A DNA stretch of 64,000 nt from Gammaproteobacteria bacterium (GCA_002706685.1 PALV01000015.1:185110-249109), one strand, 5' to 3'; counted from the stretch's first letter, positions 10,547-18,461 are shown. Made by a program: numbers and translations. The notes: a model not told the origin generated them from the letters alone.

Positions 10547-10724
10547 AAAACTGTTGAGCATACTGGTCTGTCCCGTCTGCAAAGGGCCGCTGGACTACAA
10601 ACGCGAGCAGGCCGAACTGATCTGTTACGCAGACGCGCTGGCTTACCCGATTCGCGACGACATCCCGGTGATGCTGGAAAGCGAAGCGCGGACACTGACC
10701 GAGCAGGAACGCGAAGATCGCTGA
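10539..10724 (+). CDS. ycaR: YcaR/Trm112-like small protein
   Basis: A 61-residue member of the UPF0434/Trm112 family. It has one visible zinc-ribbon half, [11 protein letters not shown] (residues 8-18), followed by the typical tail [12 protein letters not shown]. Its usual position between lpxK and kdsB is kept here. The molecular role of the bacterial protein is not firmly established; Trm112 proteins elsewhere activate methyltransferases. Confidence 0.9.
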   Translation: MDKKLLSILVCPVCKGPLDYKREQAELICYADALAYPIRDDIPVMLESEARTLTEQEREDR

Positions 10725-10777
10725 CATTAAGCGTGCAGACATGCGGTCGCAGGATTCAGGAAAGCGGGGGTAAGACA

Positions 10778-11515
10778 ATGAGTTTTGTAGTTGTGATTCC
10801 AGCACGGTTTGCGTCGACACGACTGCCGGGAAAACCACTGCTGGACATCGTGGGCAAACCAATGATTCAGCATGTGTACGAGCGCGCCTGCGAGAGTGCG
10901 GCCAGTGCGGTTTACATTGCCACTGACGATGAGCGTATTGCTGAGGTTGTGCGCGGTTTTGGTGGCGAGGTGGTGATGACACGCGCCGACCATCAATCCG
11001 GTACTGATCGTATACAGGAGGTTGCCTCACTGCTGGGCCTGGATGCCTCGGCGATTGTCGTCAATGTGCAGGGTGATGAACCATTGATTCCTGCAGCCAC
11101 GATCAATCAGGTCGCAGAAAATCTTCAGAACAACGCTGATGCGGGCATCAGCAGTCTGTACCACGAGATAGAGGATGCGCATGAATGGCGCAATCCCAAT
11201 GCCGTGAAAGTTGTCACCGATGGCGAGGGTTATGCGCAGTACTTCAGTCGCTCCCCGATTCCCTGGCAGGACGGTGAAAATATTCAGGCCAAACGTCATA
11301 TCGGCGTCTACGCATACCGGGTTGCAACATTGAATCAGTTTGTTGGCTGGCCACGTGCCTGGCTGGAAATCAGCGAGCGGCTTGAACAGTTGCGTGCCAT
11401 GCACCACGGAGTCCGAATTATCATGGACAAAGCCGTGCAGCATGTTCCCGCCGGTGTTGACACGCCCGAAGACCTGGAAGCGGTCCGTCGCTTCCTGTCG
11501 GATACAGAGATCTGA
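10778..11515 (+). CDS. kdsB: CMP-KDO synthetase KdsB
   Basis: A cytoplasmic 3-deoxy-manno-octulosonate cytidylyltransferase that makes CMP-KDO for the lipopolysaccharide inner core. It is 245 residues. The nucleotide-binding N terminus [17 protein letters not shown] is diagnostic, followed by [17 protein letters not shown] (about residue 97) and SRSPIPWQ. I chose the ATG at 10778, preceded by GCGGGGGTAAG; an earlier in-frame GTG (10733) would add a non-homologous leader. It overlaps murB by one base (TGATG). Confidence 0.94.
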   Translation: MSFVVVIPARFASTRLPGKPLLDIVGKPMIQHVYERACESAASAVYIATDDERIAEVVRGFGGEVVMTRADHQSGTDRIQEVASLLGLDASAIVVNVQGDEPLIPAATINQVAENLQNNADAGISSLYHEIEDAHEWRNPNAVKVVTDGEGYAQYFSRSPIPWQDGENIQAKRHIGVYAYRVATLNQFVGWPRAWLEISERLEQLRAMHHGVRIIMDKAVQHVPAGVDTPEDLEAVRRFLSDTEI

Positions 11516-12609
11516 TGAGCGCACCAGCTCACTGGCGAGCCAATGCTGATCTAGCCGGACTGACGACGCTGGCCCTGCCGGCGCGCGCCCGCTGGCTGGT
11601 GCGAGTTGAGCAGGAAGATGAGCTGCCTGGTGTCCTGGCGCACGCCTCGCGCATGGACCTCCCAGTCATGGTTTTGGGCGGCGGCAGCAATGTGCTGTTC
11701 GCCAGAGACTACCCTGGTGTGGTCATTGTCATGGACCTGATGGGCGTGCAGGCGTGTGCCGATGGCAAAGATATGCTGGTGACCGCCGCTGCGGGGGAGA
11801 ACTGGCACCAGTTTGTGGAGTACACGCTTTCCCGGGGCTGGTTCGGGCTTGAGAATCTGGCCTTGATTCCAGGTCGCGTCGGAGCTGCCCCGGTGCAGAA
11901 TATCGGTGCCTACGGCGTTGAGCTGGCACAGCGTTTTCACAGCCTGCGCTATCTCGATCGCGACGGTGGTCAGGTAGAAACGCTCACAGCAGAGCAGTGC
12001 GAGTTCGCCTATCGTGACAGCATCTTCAAAAACCGTCTACGCGACAAAGCCATTATTCTTTCCTGTACTTTCAGGCTGTCTCAGCAGTTTACCCCGGTGC
12101 TGACGTATCCTGCTTTACGCAATGCCTTACAGGTGGCTGGCCTTGATTCGGACAACAGCAGCATTGCAGAGTCACACGAAGAAATCAGCGCACAACAGGT
12201 TTTCGATGCGGTCTGTGCAGTGCGCCGTAGCAAACTGCCGGATCCGACAGTGCTGGGTAACGCGGGCAGTTTTTTTCGCAATCCTGTTGTCAACCGGCAG
12301 CACTATCATGAGCTGAGCCAGCAGTGGCCACAGCTGCCACTGTTCGAGATCCCCGGCGATCCATTGCATGTCAAACTTCCTGCGGCCTGGTTGATTGAAA
12401 AGGCCGGCTGGAAAGGTCTGCGCCGCGGCAATATCGGCGTCCATGATCAGCAGGCGCTGGTGCTGGTGCATGATTTCCGTGCCGATGCCGGTCCTGTTCA
12501 GCCAGGTCAGGCGCTGATGGAGCTGGCCGCTCAGATTGCACAGGATGTCTGGCAACGTTTTGCCGTGCATCTTGAGCCAGAAGTTCAGATCATCAACGGA
12601 ATCTCATGA
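11515..12609 (+). CDS. murB: UDP-N-acetylenolpyruvoylglucosamine reductase MurB (type I)
   Basis: A cytoplasmic FAD enzyme that reduces UDP-GlcNAc-enolpyruvate to UDP-MurNAc. It is 364 residues. FAD-binding motif VLGGGSNVLF (about 50), PGRVGAAPVQNIGAYG (about 122), the proton-donor Ser region GNAGSFFRNP (about 250) and a C-terminal catalytic Glu in HLEPEVQIING are all visible. The segment between Tyr and Ser motifs matches the longer type I enzyme. It overlaps uvrC by 4 bases (ATGA). A PtpA-like phosphatase gene found between kdsB and murB in Pseudomonas is absent here. Confidence 0.95.
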   Translation: MSAPAHWRANADLAGLTTLALPARARWLVRVEQEDELPGVLAHASRMDLPVMVLGGGSNVLFARDYPGVVIVMDLMGVQACADGKDMLVTAAAGENWHQFVEYTLSRGWFGLENLALIPGRVGAAPVQNIGAYGVELAQRFHSLRYLDRDGGQVETLTAEQCEFAYRDSIFKNRLRDKAIILSCTFRLSQQFTPVLTYPALRNALQVAGLDSDNSSIAESHEEISAQQVFDAVCAVRRSKLPDPTVLGNAGSFFRNPVVNRQHYHELSQQWPQLPLFEIPGDPLHVKLPAAWLIEKAGWKGLRRGNIGVHDQQALVLVHDFRADAGPVQPGQALMELAAQIAQDVWQRFAVHLEPEVQIINGIS

Positions 12610-14603
12610 GCGATATCATCAATCAAAATACCAGTGGTTTCGATGCCAAGGCCGCACTGGCGGTGATGAGCCAGCGGCCCGGCGTCTACCGCATGCTGGA
12701 TGAGAAAGGTGAAGTTCTTTACGTAGGCAAAGCCCGCAATCTGAAAAAACGGGTCAGCAATTATTTCCGTGCCAGTGGTCTGGATGCCAAGACCATGGCG
12801 CTGGTCTCACACATTGCCAATATAGATGTCACGATCACCAACAGTGAAGCCGAAGCGCTGCTGCTTGAACAGAATCTGATCAAGAAGTATCGTCCGCCAT
12901 ACAATATCCAGCTGCGCGACGACAAGACCTATCCCTACATCATGCTGACGCACAAGGATGCCTATCCAAGACTGGCGTTCTACCGTGGCAGCCGCAAACG
13001 TGACGCTACGTTTTTCGGGCCATTTCCCAGTGCCAGTGCAGTACGCGAAAGTCTGGCGTTGCTGCAGAAAGTGTTCCGCGTGCGCCAGTGCGAGGACAGC
13101 TATTTCCGCAATCGCAGCCGGCCCTGTCTGCAGTACCAGATTGGCCGCTGTACCGCGCCCTGCGTGGGGTATATTTCACCGACGGACTACGCGCAGGATG
13201 TCCGCGATGCCACACAGTTTCTGCAGGGCAAAAGCGATTCACTGGTGCAGGAACTGGGACGGCGCATGGAGCAGAAATCTGCGGCACTGGAGTTCGAGAG
13301 TGCCGCCAGACTGCGCGACCGCATCAGTGACCTGCGTCGTATCCAGAGCGAGCAGGTTGTCTCCGGTGGCGGCAGTGATGCCGATGTCATGTCTGCCGTG
13401 CTGGAGGGCGCCTATACCTGCGTTCATGTGATCACTATTCGTGGTGGGCGCATCATCGGCAGCCGCAACTTTTTTCCCAAGGACAAGCTCGCAGAAACGG
13501 CGGCTGATCTGCTGGCATCATTTATCGCGCAGTACTACCTGCGGGATGGTGTCACCACCGGCTCGGGTCTGATCCCGGCGGAAATCATTATTGCACCTGC
13601 CATCAAGGGCAGTCAGAGCCTGCAGGAGGCGCTTGGCACCGCTGCTGGCAAACAGATCCGATTGACCGCCTCGGTACGGGGTCATCGCGCCCGCTGGCTG
13701 GCCATGGCCACCGGTAACGCCGAACAGGCCATTCAAAGCCATATCAATAACCGCCAGACCATGCTGCAGCGCTTTGAGCGACTGCAGGCCGAACTGGAGC
13801 TGGATTTTATCCCGCGGCGCATAGAATGCTTTGACATCAGCCACACCATGGGTGAAAGCACGGTCGCCTCCTGTGTGGCCTTTGACCACAACGGTCCGCT
13901 TAAATCCGACTACCGCCGCTACAATATCAAGGACATCCAGGCTGGCGATGATTACGCAGCCATGGAGCAGGCGCTGTCACGTCGGTTCCGGGTAGTGGCC
14001 GAGAGCCTGCTCGAAGATGCGCCTGAAGGGAGTGAGCAGGCCGCTGCGGGCGAGCAGGCTCCTGAAGTAGGGGATACGGACGTTAAAGGGGACGGAGTAA
14101 TTTTGCGCGAGCGCAAAAAAACTCCGTCCCCTTTAACCCCAGACATTCTGCTGATTGACGGCGGCAAGGGCCAGCTTGCCCAGGCGGTGGACGTGCTCAA
14201 TCGCCAGCTCTCGCCCGAGCTGCTGGGTCAGATGCTGCTGATTGGTATCGCCAAGGGCATCAGTCGGCGGGCAGGGCAGGAGACGCTGTTTCTGGCCGTC
14301 GGCGACAGCTATCAGGAGATTGCCATCCCGGCGCACTCACCCGCCCTGCATCTGCTGCAGCAGGTGCGCGATGAAGCCCATCGCTTTGCCATCACCGGTC
14401 ATCGTCAGCGCCGCGCAAAAACCCGCACGCAATCACCGCTGGAGCAGATTCCGGGCCTGGGCCCGGCACGGCGTCGGGAGCTATTGAAGTATTTTGGTGG
14501 TCAACAGGAGGTAATGCGCGCGAGCGAGGCCGATCTGGCGCGAACGCCCGGCATCAGTAAAAAACTGGCCGCTGTTATTTATGAGTCACTGCATAATGAG
14601 TAG
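12606..14603 (+). CDS. uvrC: Excinuclease ABC subunit UvrC, with an in-frame repeat insertion
   Basis: The nuclease subunit that makes both incisions in nucleotide excision repair. The 665-residue protein has an N-terminal GIY-YIG domain (GVYRMLDEKGEVLYVGKA, from about 26), a Cys cluster near CLQYQIGRCTAPC, a UVR motif (about 205-240), and an RNase H-like domain with ECFDISHTMGES and ILLIDGGKGQ. It ends in a tandem HhH (IPGLGPARRRELLKYFGG). It is some 50 residues longer than usual. The extra segment (about residues 462-513) lies between the two catalytic-Asp motifs and includes a translated palindromic repeat (14082-14137). The frame is uninterrupted, so the protein is probably functional with an added loop. 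Confidence 0.95.
   Translation: MSDIINQNTSGFDAKAALAVMSQRPGVYRMLDEKGEVLYVGKARNLKKRVSNYFRASGLDAKTMALVSHIANIDVTITNSEAEALLLEQNLIKKYRPPYNIQLRDDKTYPYIMLTHKDAYPRLAFYRGSRKRDATFFGPFPSASAVRESLALLQKVFRVRQCEDSYFRNRSRPCLQYQIGRCTAPCVGYISPTDYAQDVRDATQFLQGKSDSLVQELGRRMEQKSAALEFESAARLRDRISDLRRIQSEQVVSGGGSDADVMSAVLEGAYTCVHVITIRGGRIIGSRNFFPKDKLAETAADLLASFIAQYYLRDGVTTGSGLIPAEIIIAPAIKGSQSLQEALGTAAGKQIRLTASVRGHRARWLAMATGNAEQAIQSHINNRQTMLQRFERLQAELELDFIPRRIECFDISHTMGESTVASCVAFDHNGPLKSDYRRYNIKDIQAGDDYAAMEQALSRRFRVVAESLLEDAPEGSEQAAAGEQAPEVGDTDVKGDGVILRERKKTPSPLTPDILLIDGGKGQLAQAVDVLNRQLSPELLGQMLLIGIAKGISRRAGQETLFLAVGDSYQEIAIPAHSPALHLLQQVRDEAHRFAITGHRQRRAKTRTQSPLEQIPGLGPARRRELLKYFGGQQEVMRASEADLARTPGISKKLAAVIYESLHNE
14082..14137 (+). 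repeat. REP-like palindrome embedded in uvrC
   Basis: A 56-bp imperfect palindrome. The outer arms are 17 bases, perfect complements: gttaaaggggacggagt at 14082-14098 and its complement at 14121-14137. Inside is a second 8-bp stem (ttttgcgc, 14101-14108, with gcgcaaaa, 14111-14118) around a GA loop, leaving an AA/AA internal bulge. The GGGGACGGAG foot is shared with the palindrome at 58664-58715. The organisation recalls REP elements mobilised by RAYT transposases (inference). It is read through in frame as VKGDGVILRERKKTPSPLT. Confidence 0.9.
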
Positions 14604-14652
14604 AATGCGGCGTCTCCGGGAAGAAGGTGTTACAGATGACAAGGAATAAGCC

Positions 14653-15198
14653 ATGAATGCTGCCAATCTGGTAACCATGTCACGCGTGCTGCTGGTACCA
14701 GTGATTGTGATGGTGTACTACAGCGGACAGCCGTGGAGCCAGCTTGCCGCTGCCGTGCTTTTCACGGTTGCAAGCCTTAGCGACTGGCTGGATGGTTATC
14801 TGGCCCGACGACTGAATCAGACATCAGCCTTCGGTGCATTCCTGGATCCGGTGGCGGACAAGCTGCTGGTGGTCATGGCGCTGGTTCTGCTGACCGCCAA
14901 CTTCCCCAGCCCCTGGTTTGTGCTGCCGACCGCTGTCATCATTGGCCGCGAGGTGTTCATATCGGCGCTGCGAGAGTGGATGGCGAGTCGCAATCAGCGT
15001 GATGCGGTGGCTGTAGCCTATGTTGGCAAATTGAAGACAACCGTGCAGATGATCGCCATCATCGTGCTGCTGGCCTACTCACCAGAATACCCGTATTGGC
15101 TCTTGCAAATCGGGTACGGATTGATATATCTTGCCGCCGCTCTGAGCCTGTGGTCGATGGTGATTTATGTGAAGAATGCATGGCCATCACTGAAGTAA
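14653..15198 (+). CDS. pgsA: CDP-diacylglycerol-glycerol-3-phosphate 3-phosphatidyltransferase PgsA
   Basis: An inner-membrane enzyme making phosphatidylglycerol phosphate, the committed step to phosphatidylglycerol and cardiolipin. It is 181 residues with about five membrane helices. The CDP-alcohol phosphotransferase signature is complete: SDWLDGYLARR (about residues 44-54) then FGAFLDPVADKLL (about 59-71), giving D-x2-D-G-x2-A-R-x8-G-x3-D-x3-D. The ATG follows AAGGAATAAGCC. Its place between uvrC and the tRNA-Gly/Cys genes is the standard gammaproteobacterial order. Confidence 0.95.
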   Translation: MNAANLVTMSRVLLVPVIVMVYYSGQPWSQLAAAVLFTVASLSDWLDGYLARRLNQTSAFGAFLDPVADKLLVVMALVLLTANFPSPWFVLPTAVIIGREVFISALREWMASRNQRDAVAVAYVGKLKTTVQMIAIIVLLAYSPEYPYWLLQIGYGLIYLAAALSLWSMVIYVKNAWPSLK

Positions 15199-15226
15199 AT
15201 TAGATAAAAATTTACGGTTTCGGTGC

Positions 15227-15254
15227 TTGACATCGTAACGAATGGCATTAGAAT
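15227..15254 (+). promoter_or_regulatory. Sigma-70 promoter of the tRNA-Gly/tRNA-Cys unit
   Basis: A perfect -35 TTGACA (15227-15232) and a -10 TAGAAT (15249-15254) are separated by 16 bases, about 48 bases before the mature 5' end of tRNA-Gly. A G/C-rich stretch (AAGCGCC) follows the -10, as in stringently controlled stable-RNA promoters. Confidence 0.75.
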
Positions 15255-15302
15255 AAGCGCCTCTTTCGCAGTGATGCAAAAGACGCAGTAAAACCAGTTA
15301 AA

Positions 15303-15378
<76 letters not shown>

Positions 15379-15441
15379 AACTTTAGGCCACTGGCCAGTC
15401 CGGGTGTTATCTGTCTGCCAGGTAGGTCCCGAAACAATCAA

Positions 15442-15515
15442 GGCTGGGTGGCAGAGTGGTCATGCAGCGGACTGCAACTCCGCGTACGCCGGTTCGATTC
15501 CGACCCCAGCCTCCA
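15442..15515 (+). tRNA. tRNA-Cys (GCA)
   Basis: A 74-base cloverleaf. The acceptor ggctggg (15442-15448) pairs with cccagcc (15505-15511), the anticodon GCA is at 15474-15476 in loop ctgcaac, the T-arm has ggttcgattcc, and CCA is encoded. It is 63 bases after tRNA-Gly and probably co-transcribed. It corresponds in position to cysT of E. coli. Confidence 0.97.
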
Positions 15516-15561
15516 AACTCCCTCGTAAAATTAGCATCCTGAAAGTCCCACAGCACGCTTA

Positions 15562-16872
15562 TCAGTTGATGATCAGAGTCTCATCTCCCGCATAGTCGCG
15601 TGGATCCCAATTGCTCCTCAAGCTCGCTTTATTGATCAGCACGACATCACGTTGATTCAGCGGCGACAACAGGGCATTGTCCGACGTCAACGCAGCTTCG
15701 ATTATGGAGCGCGACGCATAGTCGTACTGGCATTTGTAGCTGCTCAGTAAAACCCGATCGTAGTCATGCGCCAACATTTGCTGATACGCGGGCAATCGAC
15801 TCCAGAAATCGCTCAGCAACATTTTTTCAGGCTCCATTATCAGCAGGGTCTGATAACGAGCTGCGGTTTCTAATTGCGACTCAAGTTCAGTTTCCGGTTC
15901 GACAGGGAGAAACTCGACATTGCTGTAATAAATCTCCGAGCGAATACTGCTTTCGTCGATGCGGTCAGTCGGAAAGTAAACAATAATCTGGGCGGCGCGC
16001 GAACTGAGTTCGTCCAGCGTCCGGTAAAAACGCCAGTCGATATCGTCCATGCGAACCAGACAGCTTATCTCTGCCAGATTGTTATCGTTTAGTTCTACGT
16101 CCTCAGGTTCTGCATGTACTGCAGGTGGCGCGAATTCCTGGGGTTTCAGTCGAATCGCGTGTTCACAGTGCTTGCGTACGCCGTCCGGGTAATAACCCTG
16201 GTAATACAGTTTTTGCCAGCCGGCTTTCACGGTGTCGGGATCCCTGCTCCGCAACTTTTCCAGGAAGTCACCGCGCAATTGACTCCACAATGCCATATCC
16301 GCGTGGATATCAGGACGTTCCTGCTGCAAGTGTCCAATTCGCGCCGAGAAATTGTTAACAAAGCGCGCGGGAATGGGCGATATCTGGGCGAAACTGTCAC
16401 CTTTGCAAAACCGCGCCCGGCCCGGCTGTGTGAACTTCCAGTTCATGGTGCTGGTATAGGGCGACCAGTCTGTCTCCAGAATCCCGCTCAATGCCTGAAT
16501 GCCATGTTTCAGTTCGTTCACCGGGCCCTGTATCTGGAGACTGATGCCAGGTGATGTTCTGAACAGATAGTGAAGAAAAAATGTCAGCACACCAAAACCA
16601 AAATGGCTCGATGCAATGCACGGCCCGTCATGGTGTGGAAATATCTCGATGGCAGACAATTGATCGCCGCCGTGGTAAATCACGTCAAATCCACCCGGCA
16701 GAGTCAGCTCCCACCCATTGTTGTTGGCGATGTTCAGTGGCAGGCACTGCGTCGCAAACGAATTGGTGGTTGCCAATTGCCAGTCACGCAGTCGCTTCGC
16801 TGGAATCAGTCCAGGCAGCTCGCGTTTGGTGGCTGTCGGGTAGGCAATAATCTCGTACTCTGCATCAGACAT
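15562..16872 (-). CDS. DUF6065-like protein with C-terminal extension
   Basis: A 436-residue soluble protein of unknown function. The N-terminal half matches what I recall of the DUF6065 family: a YPTATKR-type opening, RDWQ, CLPLNIANNNGWEL (about 42-55), SSHFGFGVLTF (about 88), LFRTSPG, ILETDWSPYTSTMNWKFT (about 128-145) and an FCKGDSF motif. Family members often sit near sugar or secondary-metabolism genes. The last about 170 residues (from EISCLVRMDDIDWRF) are not part of that core and I do not recognise them. I chose the ATG at 16872 because AGGAAAA precedes it; a longer frame begins at 16911. It lies head-to-head with the beta-lactamase-like gene and within the tRNA-Cys/tRNA-Leu interval. 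Confidence 0.7.
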   Translation of the reverse strand: MSDAEYEIIAYPTATKRELPGLIPAKRLRDWQLATTNSFATQCLPLNIANNNGWELTLPGGFDVIYHGGDQLSAIEIFPHHDGPCIASSHFGFGVLTFFLHYLFRTSPGISLQIQGPVNELKHGIQALSGILETDWSPYTSTMNWKFTQPGRARFCKGDSFAQISPIPARFVNNFSARIGHLQQERPDIHADMALWSQLRGDFLEKLRSRDPDTVKAGWQKLYYQGYYPDGVRKHCEHAIRLKPQEFAPPAVHAEPEDVELNDNNLAEISCLVRMDDIDWRFYRTLDELSSRAAQIIVYFPTDRIDESSIRSEIYYSNVEFLPVEPETELESQLETAARYQTLLIMEPEKMLLSDFWSRLPAYQQMLAHDYDRVLLSSYKCQYDYASRSIIEAALTSDNALLSPLNQRDVVLINKASLRSNWDPRDYAGDETLIIN

Positions 16873-17046
16873 GCAGTTTTTCCTGTGTATGGTTCCCGAT
16901 GTGATCCTCAATCATGGTCAGGGAGTCTAGCACAACCAGTTTCCCTGTCTCAGCCGCGCCAGTGTTCCGGTCTGGCTTTTGCCGGGTGACACACTTCAAG
17001 CAGGCGTTTATATTCAGTATCTGTGCTTGCGCCCGGAACAATAATT

Positions 17047-17946
17047 ATGAAAAAAGTGACTTTGACAATAGCCTTAATGATGTCGATTTCAGGTTCGGCC
17101 TTATCACAATCATCCGACGCCTGGCAGAGAATGACTCAGGCTCTGGAAACCAGGGTAGCTGAGGCCCAGGACAACAATATCCGCATGTCGGTCGGCGTCG
17201 CCAGTCTGGCTGGCGTTAACGATGACTCGCTGGTGCTGTTGGGTTCACCGGAGTCCTACCCGCCAGCGTCCACCATTAAGATGTTGCTAATCGCCACGCT
17301 GATGCAGCAGGTCGATGCCGGGATGTTGTCGCTGGACGACACCACAACTGTTGAACAGAGCGACATCGTTGGCGGTTACGGCGAGATACAAAACGAACCA
17401 GTCCCCAACGAAGTGACTTTAAGGCGCCTGGCCCAGCTGACCGTCACTGTCAGTGACAATACGGCCACCAATGTGCTGGTCGATCTTGTGGGTTATGACG
17501 CCATGCGGGCTCTGGCTGATTCGCTGGAGCTGCACGACATGCAGTTTGGCCGCAAGATGTTTGAAGCAGCCACGCCGCCCGCCAAAGAAAACTACATAAC
17601 CGCGGCGGACAGTATCAAGTTACTCAGGGCAATCTACGACGGTGAGTTTTTAAGTGAGTCATCACGGCAGACCATCATCGACTGGATGTCAGCGCAGACG
17701 GTGAAAACAAAAATCGGCGCAGGCATTCCGGAAGACGTGCCAATTGCTCACAAAACAGGGGAGAACGCCTCTGTCACGCACGATCTGGGTTACATTCTGT
17801 GGCCGGGCAATGAAGTGGCATTAGCCATATTCGCCCAGTCACAGGAAACGGATGATTTTGATACCGTGCAGGCCACTGTAAATCCGGTCGTTGCTGACGT
17901 AGCCCGTATCATTTACGAGCACCTCAGGCCTGCCGAAGCACCATAA
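17047..17946 (+). CDS. Class A beta-lactamase-like serine hydrolase, exported
   Basis: A 299-residue protein with a Sec signal (residues 1-20). Class A motifs are visible: nucleophile motif STIK at 75-78, SDN at 136-138, and KTG at 236-238. A Glu at 173 (MFEAATPP) sits where the general base Glu166 should be, but the Asn four residues later is replaced by Pro, so deacylation of beta-lactams may be weak. It could be a true beta-lactamase, a penicilloyl-hydrolase relative or a peptidase-like enzyme. Start is the ATG at 17047 after CCCGGAACAATAATT. It is located in the interval between tRNA-Cys and tRNA-Leu, beside the DUF6065-type gene. Confidence 0.8.
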   Translation: MKKVTLTIALMMSISGSALSQSSDAWQRMTQALETRVAEAQDNNIRMSVGVASLAGVNDDSLVLLGSPESYPPASTIKMLLIATLMQQVDAGMLSLDDTTTVEQSDIVGGYGEIQNEPVPNEVTLRRLAQLTVTVSDNTATNVLVDLVGYDAMRALADSLELHDMQFGRKMFEAATPPAKENYITAADSIKLLRAIYDGEFLSESSRQTIIDWMSAQTVKTKIGAGIPEDVPIAHKTGENASVTHDLGYILWPGNEVALAIFAQSQETDDFDTVQATVNPVVADVARIIYEHLRPAEAP

Positions 17947-17962
17947 ACCAGGCCCATCAAGG

Positions 17963-17992
17963 TTATGAATTTCAGCCAGCTTGATATACAAT
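17963..17992 (+). promoter_or_regulatory. Possible promoter for the tRNA-Leu unit
   Basis: A TTATGA (17963-17968) and a TACAAT (17987-17992) are 18 bases apart, with a G/C-rich GCGCGGC after the -10. It precedes both duplicated leaders, so transcription from here would run through the partial copy before the intact tRNA-Leu. It is needed because the tRNA is separated from the tRNA-Gly/Cys promoter by other genes; strength is uncertain. Confidence 0.4.
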
Positions 17993-18000
17993 GCGCGGCT

Positions 18001-18104
18001 CCGCAAAGGACAGGAAGTCCGAGAGCGGCCGCAAGGGACAGCCTCCCCAAAGGCAAACAGTAGATAGAATGCCTCCCACGCCCGGGTGGCGAAATTGGTA
18101 GACG
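18001..18104 (+). repeat. Tandem duplication, copy 1: leader plus 5' fragment of tRNA-Leu
   Basis: Bases 18001-18104 match 18125-18228 at an offset of 124 with three mismatches, all in the first 16 bases. The last 25 bases (18080-18104) are identical to the first 25 of the functional tRNA-Leu and stop in the D-arm. The following 20 bases (18105-18124) contain a small hairpin, tgtgca-gga-tgcaca, and are not tRNA-like. Confidence 0.92.
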
Positions 18105-18124
18105 ATGTGCAGGATGCACAAGTG

Positions 18125-18228
18125 CCGCGTAGGACAGGACGTCCGAGAGCGGCCGCAAGGGACAGCCTCCCCAAAGGCAAACAGTAGATAGAATGCCTCC
18201 CACGCCCGGGTGGCGAAATTGGTAGACG
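18125..18228 (+). repeat. Tandem duplication, copy 2: leader plus 5' part of the intact tRNA-Leu
   Basis: The second copy of the 104-base unit. It supplies the immediate leader and the first 25 bases of the complete tRNA-Leu at 18204. The leader contains gccgcaagggacagcc and ccaaaggcaaacagtag, identical in both copies. Confidence 0.92.
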
Positions 18229-18290
18229 CAAGAGACTTAAAATCTCTCGACCGTAAGGTCGTACCGGTTCGATTCCGGTCCCGGGCACCA
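18204..18290 (+). tRNA. tRNA-Leu (TAA)
   Basis: An 87-base class II tRNA. The acceptor gcccggg (18204-18210) pairs with cccgggc, the anticodon stem is agaga/tctct with TAA at 18238-18240, a long variable arm (cgaccgtaaggtcg) follows, and T-arm ggttcgattcc and CCA (18288-18290) are encoded. It is the positional equivalent of leuZ of E. coli, which normally follows tRNA-Cys directly. Confidence 0.97.
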
Positions 18291-18344
18291 TACGTATTCG
18301 AATTTCTTCGCATTCTAAGCTTTCAGTGGTACTACCGGTTCGAT

Positions 18345-18374
18345 GAGCTCGCCCTTCGGGCTCGGGCTTCGCCC
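18345..18374 (+). other. Alternating GC-rich stem-loops after tRNA-Leu
   Basis: Two overlapping hairpins, GCCC-TTC-GGGC (18351-18361) and GGGC-TTC-GCCC (18364-18374), lie between the tRNA-Leu and the Pho boxes. They may terminate tRNA transcription, but no T-run follows. Confidence 0.35.
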
Positions 18375-18380
18375 AGCGCC

Positions 18381-18444
18381 TATTGTCACGAAAATGTCGT
18401 TAAACTGTCTTATTGTCACGAAATTGTCATGTTACTGTAATAAT
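18381..18444 (+). promoter_or_regulatory. Double Pho box and promoter of the porin gene
   Basis: Six 7-base PhoB-type half-sites in two sets of three, each set at the 11-base spacing typical of Pho boxes: TTGTCAC 18383, ATGTCGT 18394, CTGTCTT 18405; then TTGTCAC 18413, TTGTCAT 18424, CTGTAAT 18435. The two sets are a 30-base tandem duplication (18381-18410 and 18411-18440). AATAAT at 18439-18444 is a good -10 placed about 10 bases after the TTGTCAC/TTGTCAT box, where PhoB replaces the -35. This predicts induction on phosphate starvation. Confidence 0.8.
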
Positions 18445-18461
18445 GTGGCGCCGCATGAGGG

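Noticed and set aside
17839..18313. Small frames across the tRNA-Leu region, including a product beginning MVPGTGIEPVRP
   Set aside because: These are translations of tRNA and leader DNA, a known annotation artefact, repeated because of the tandem duplication.
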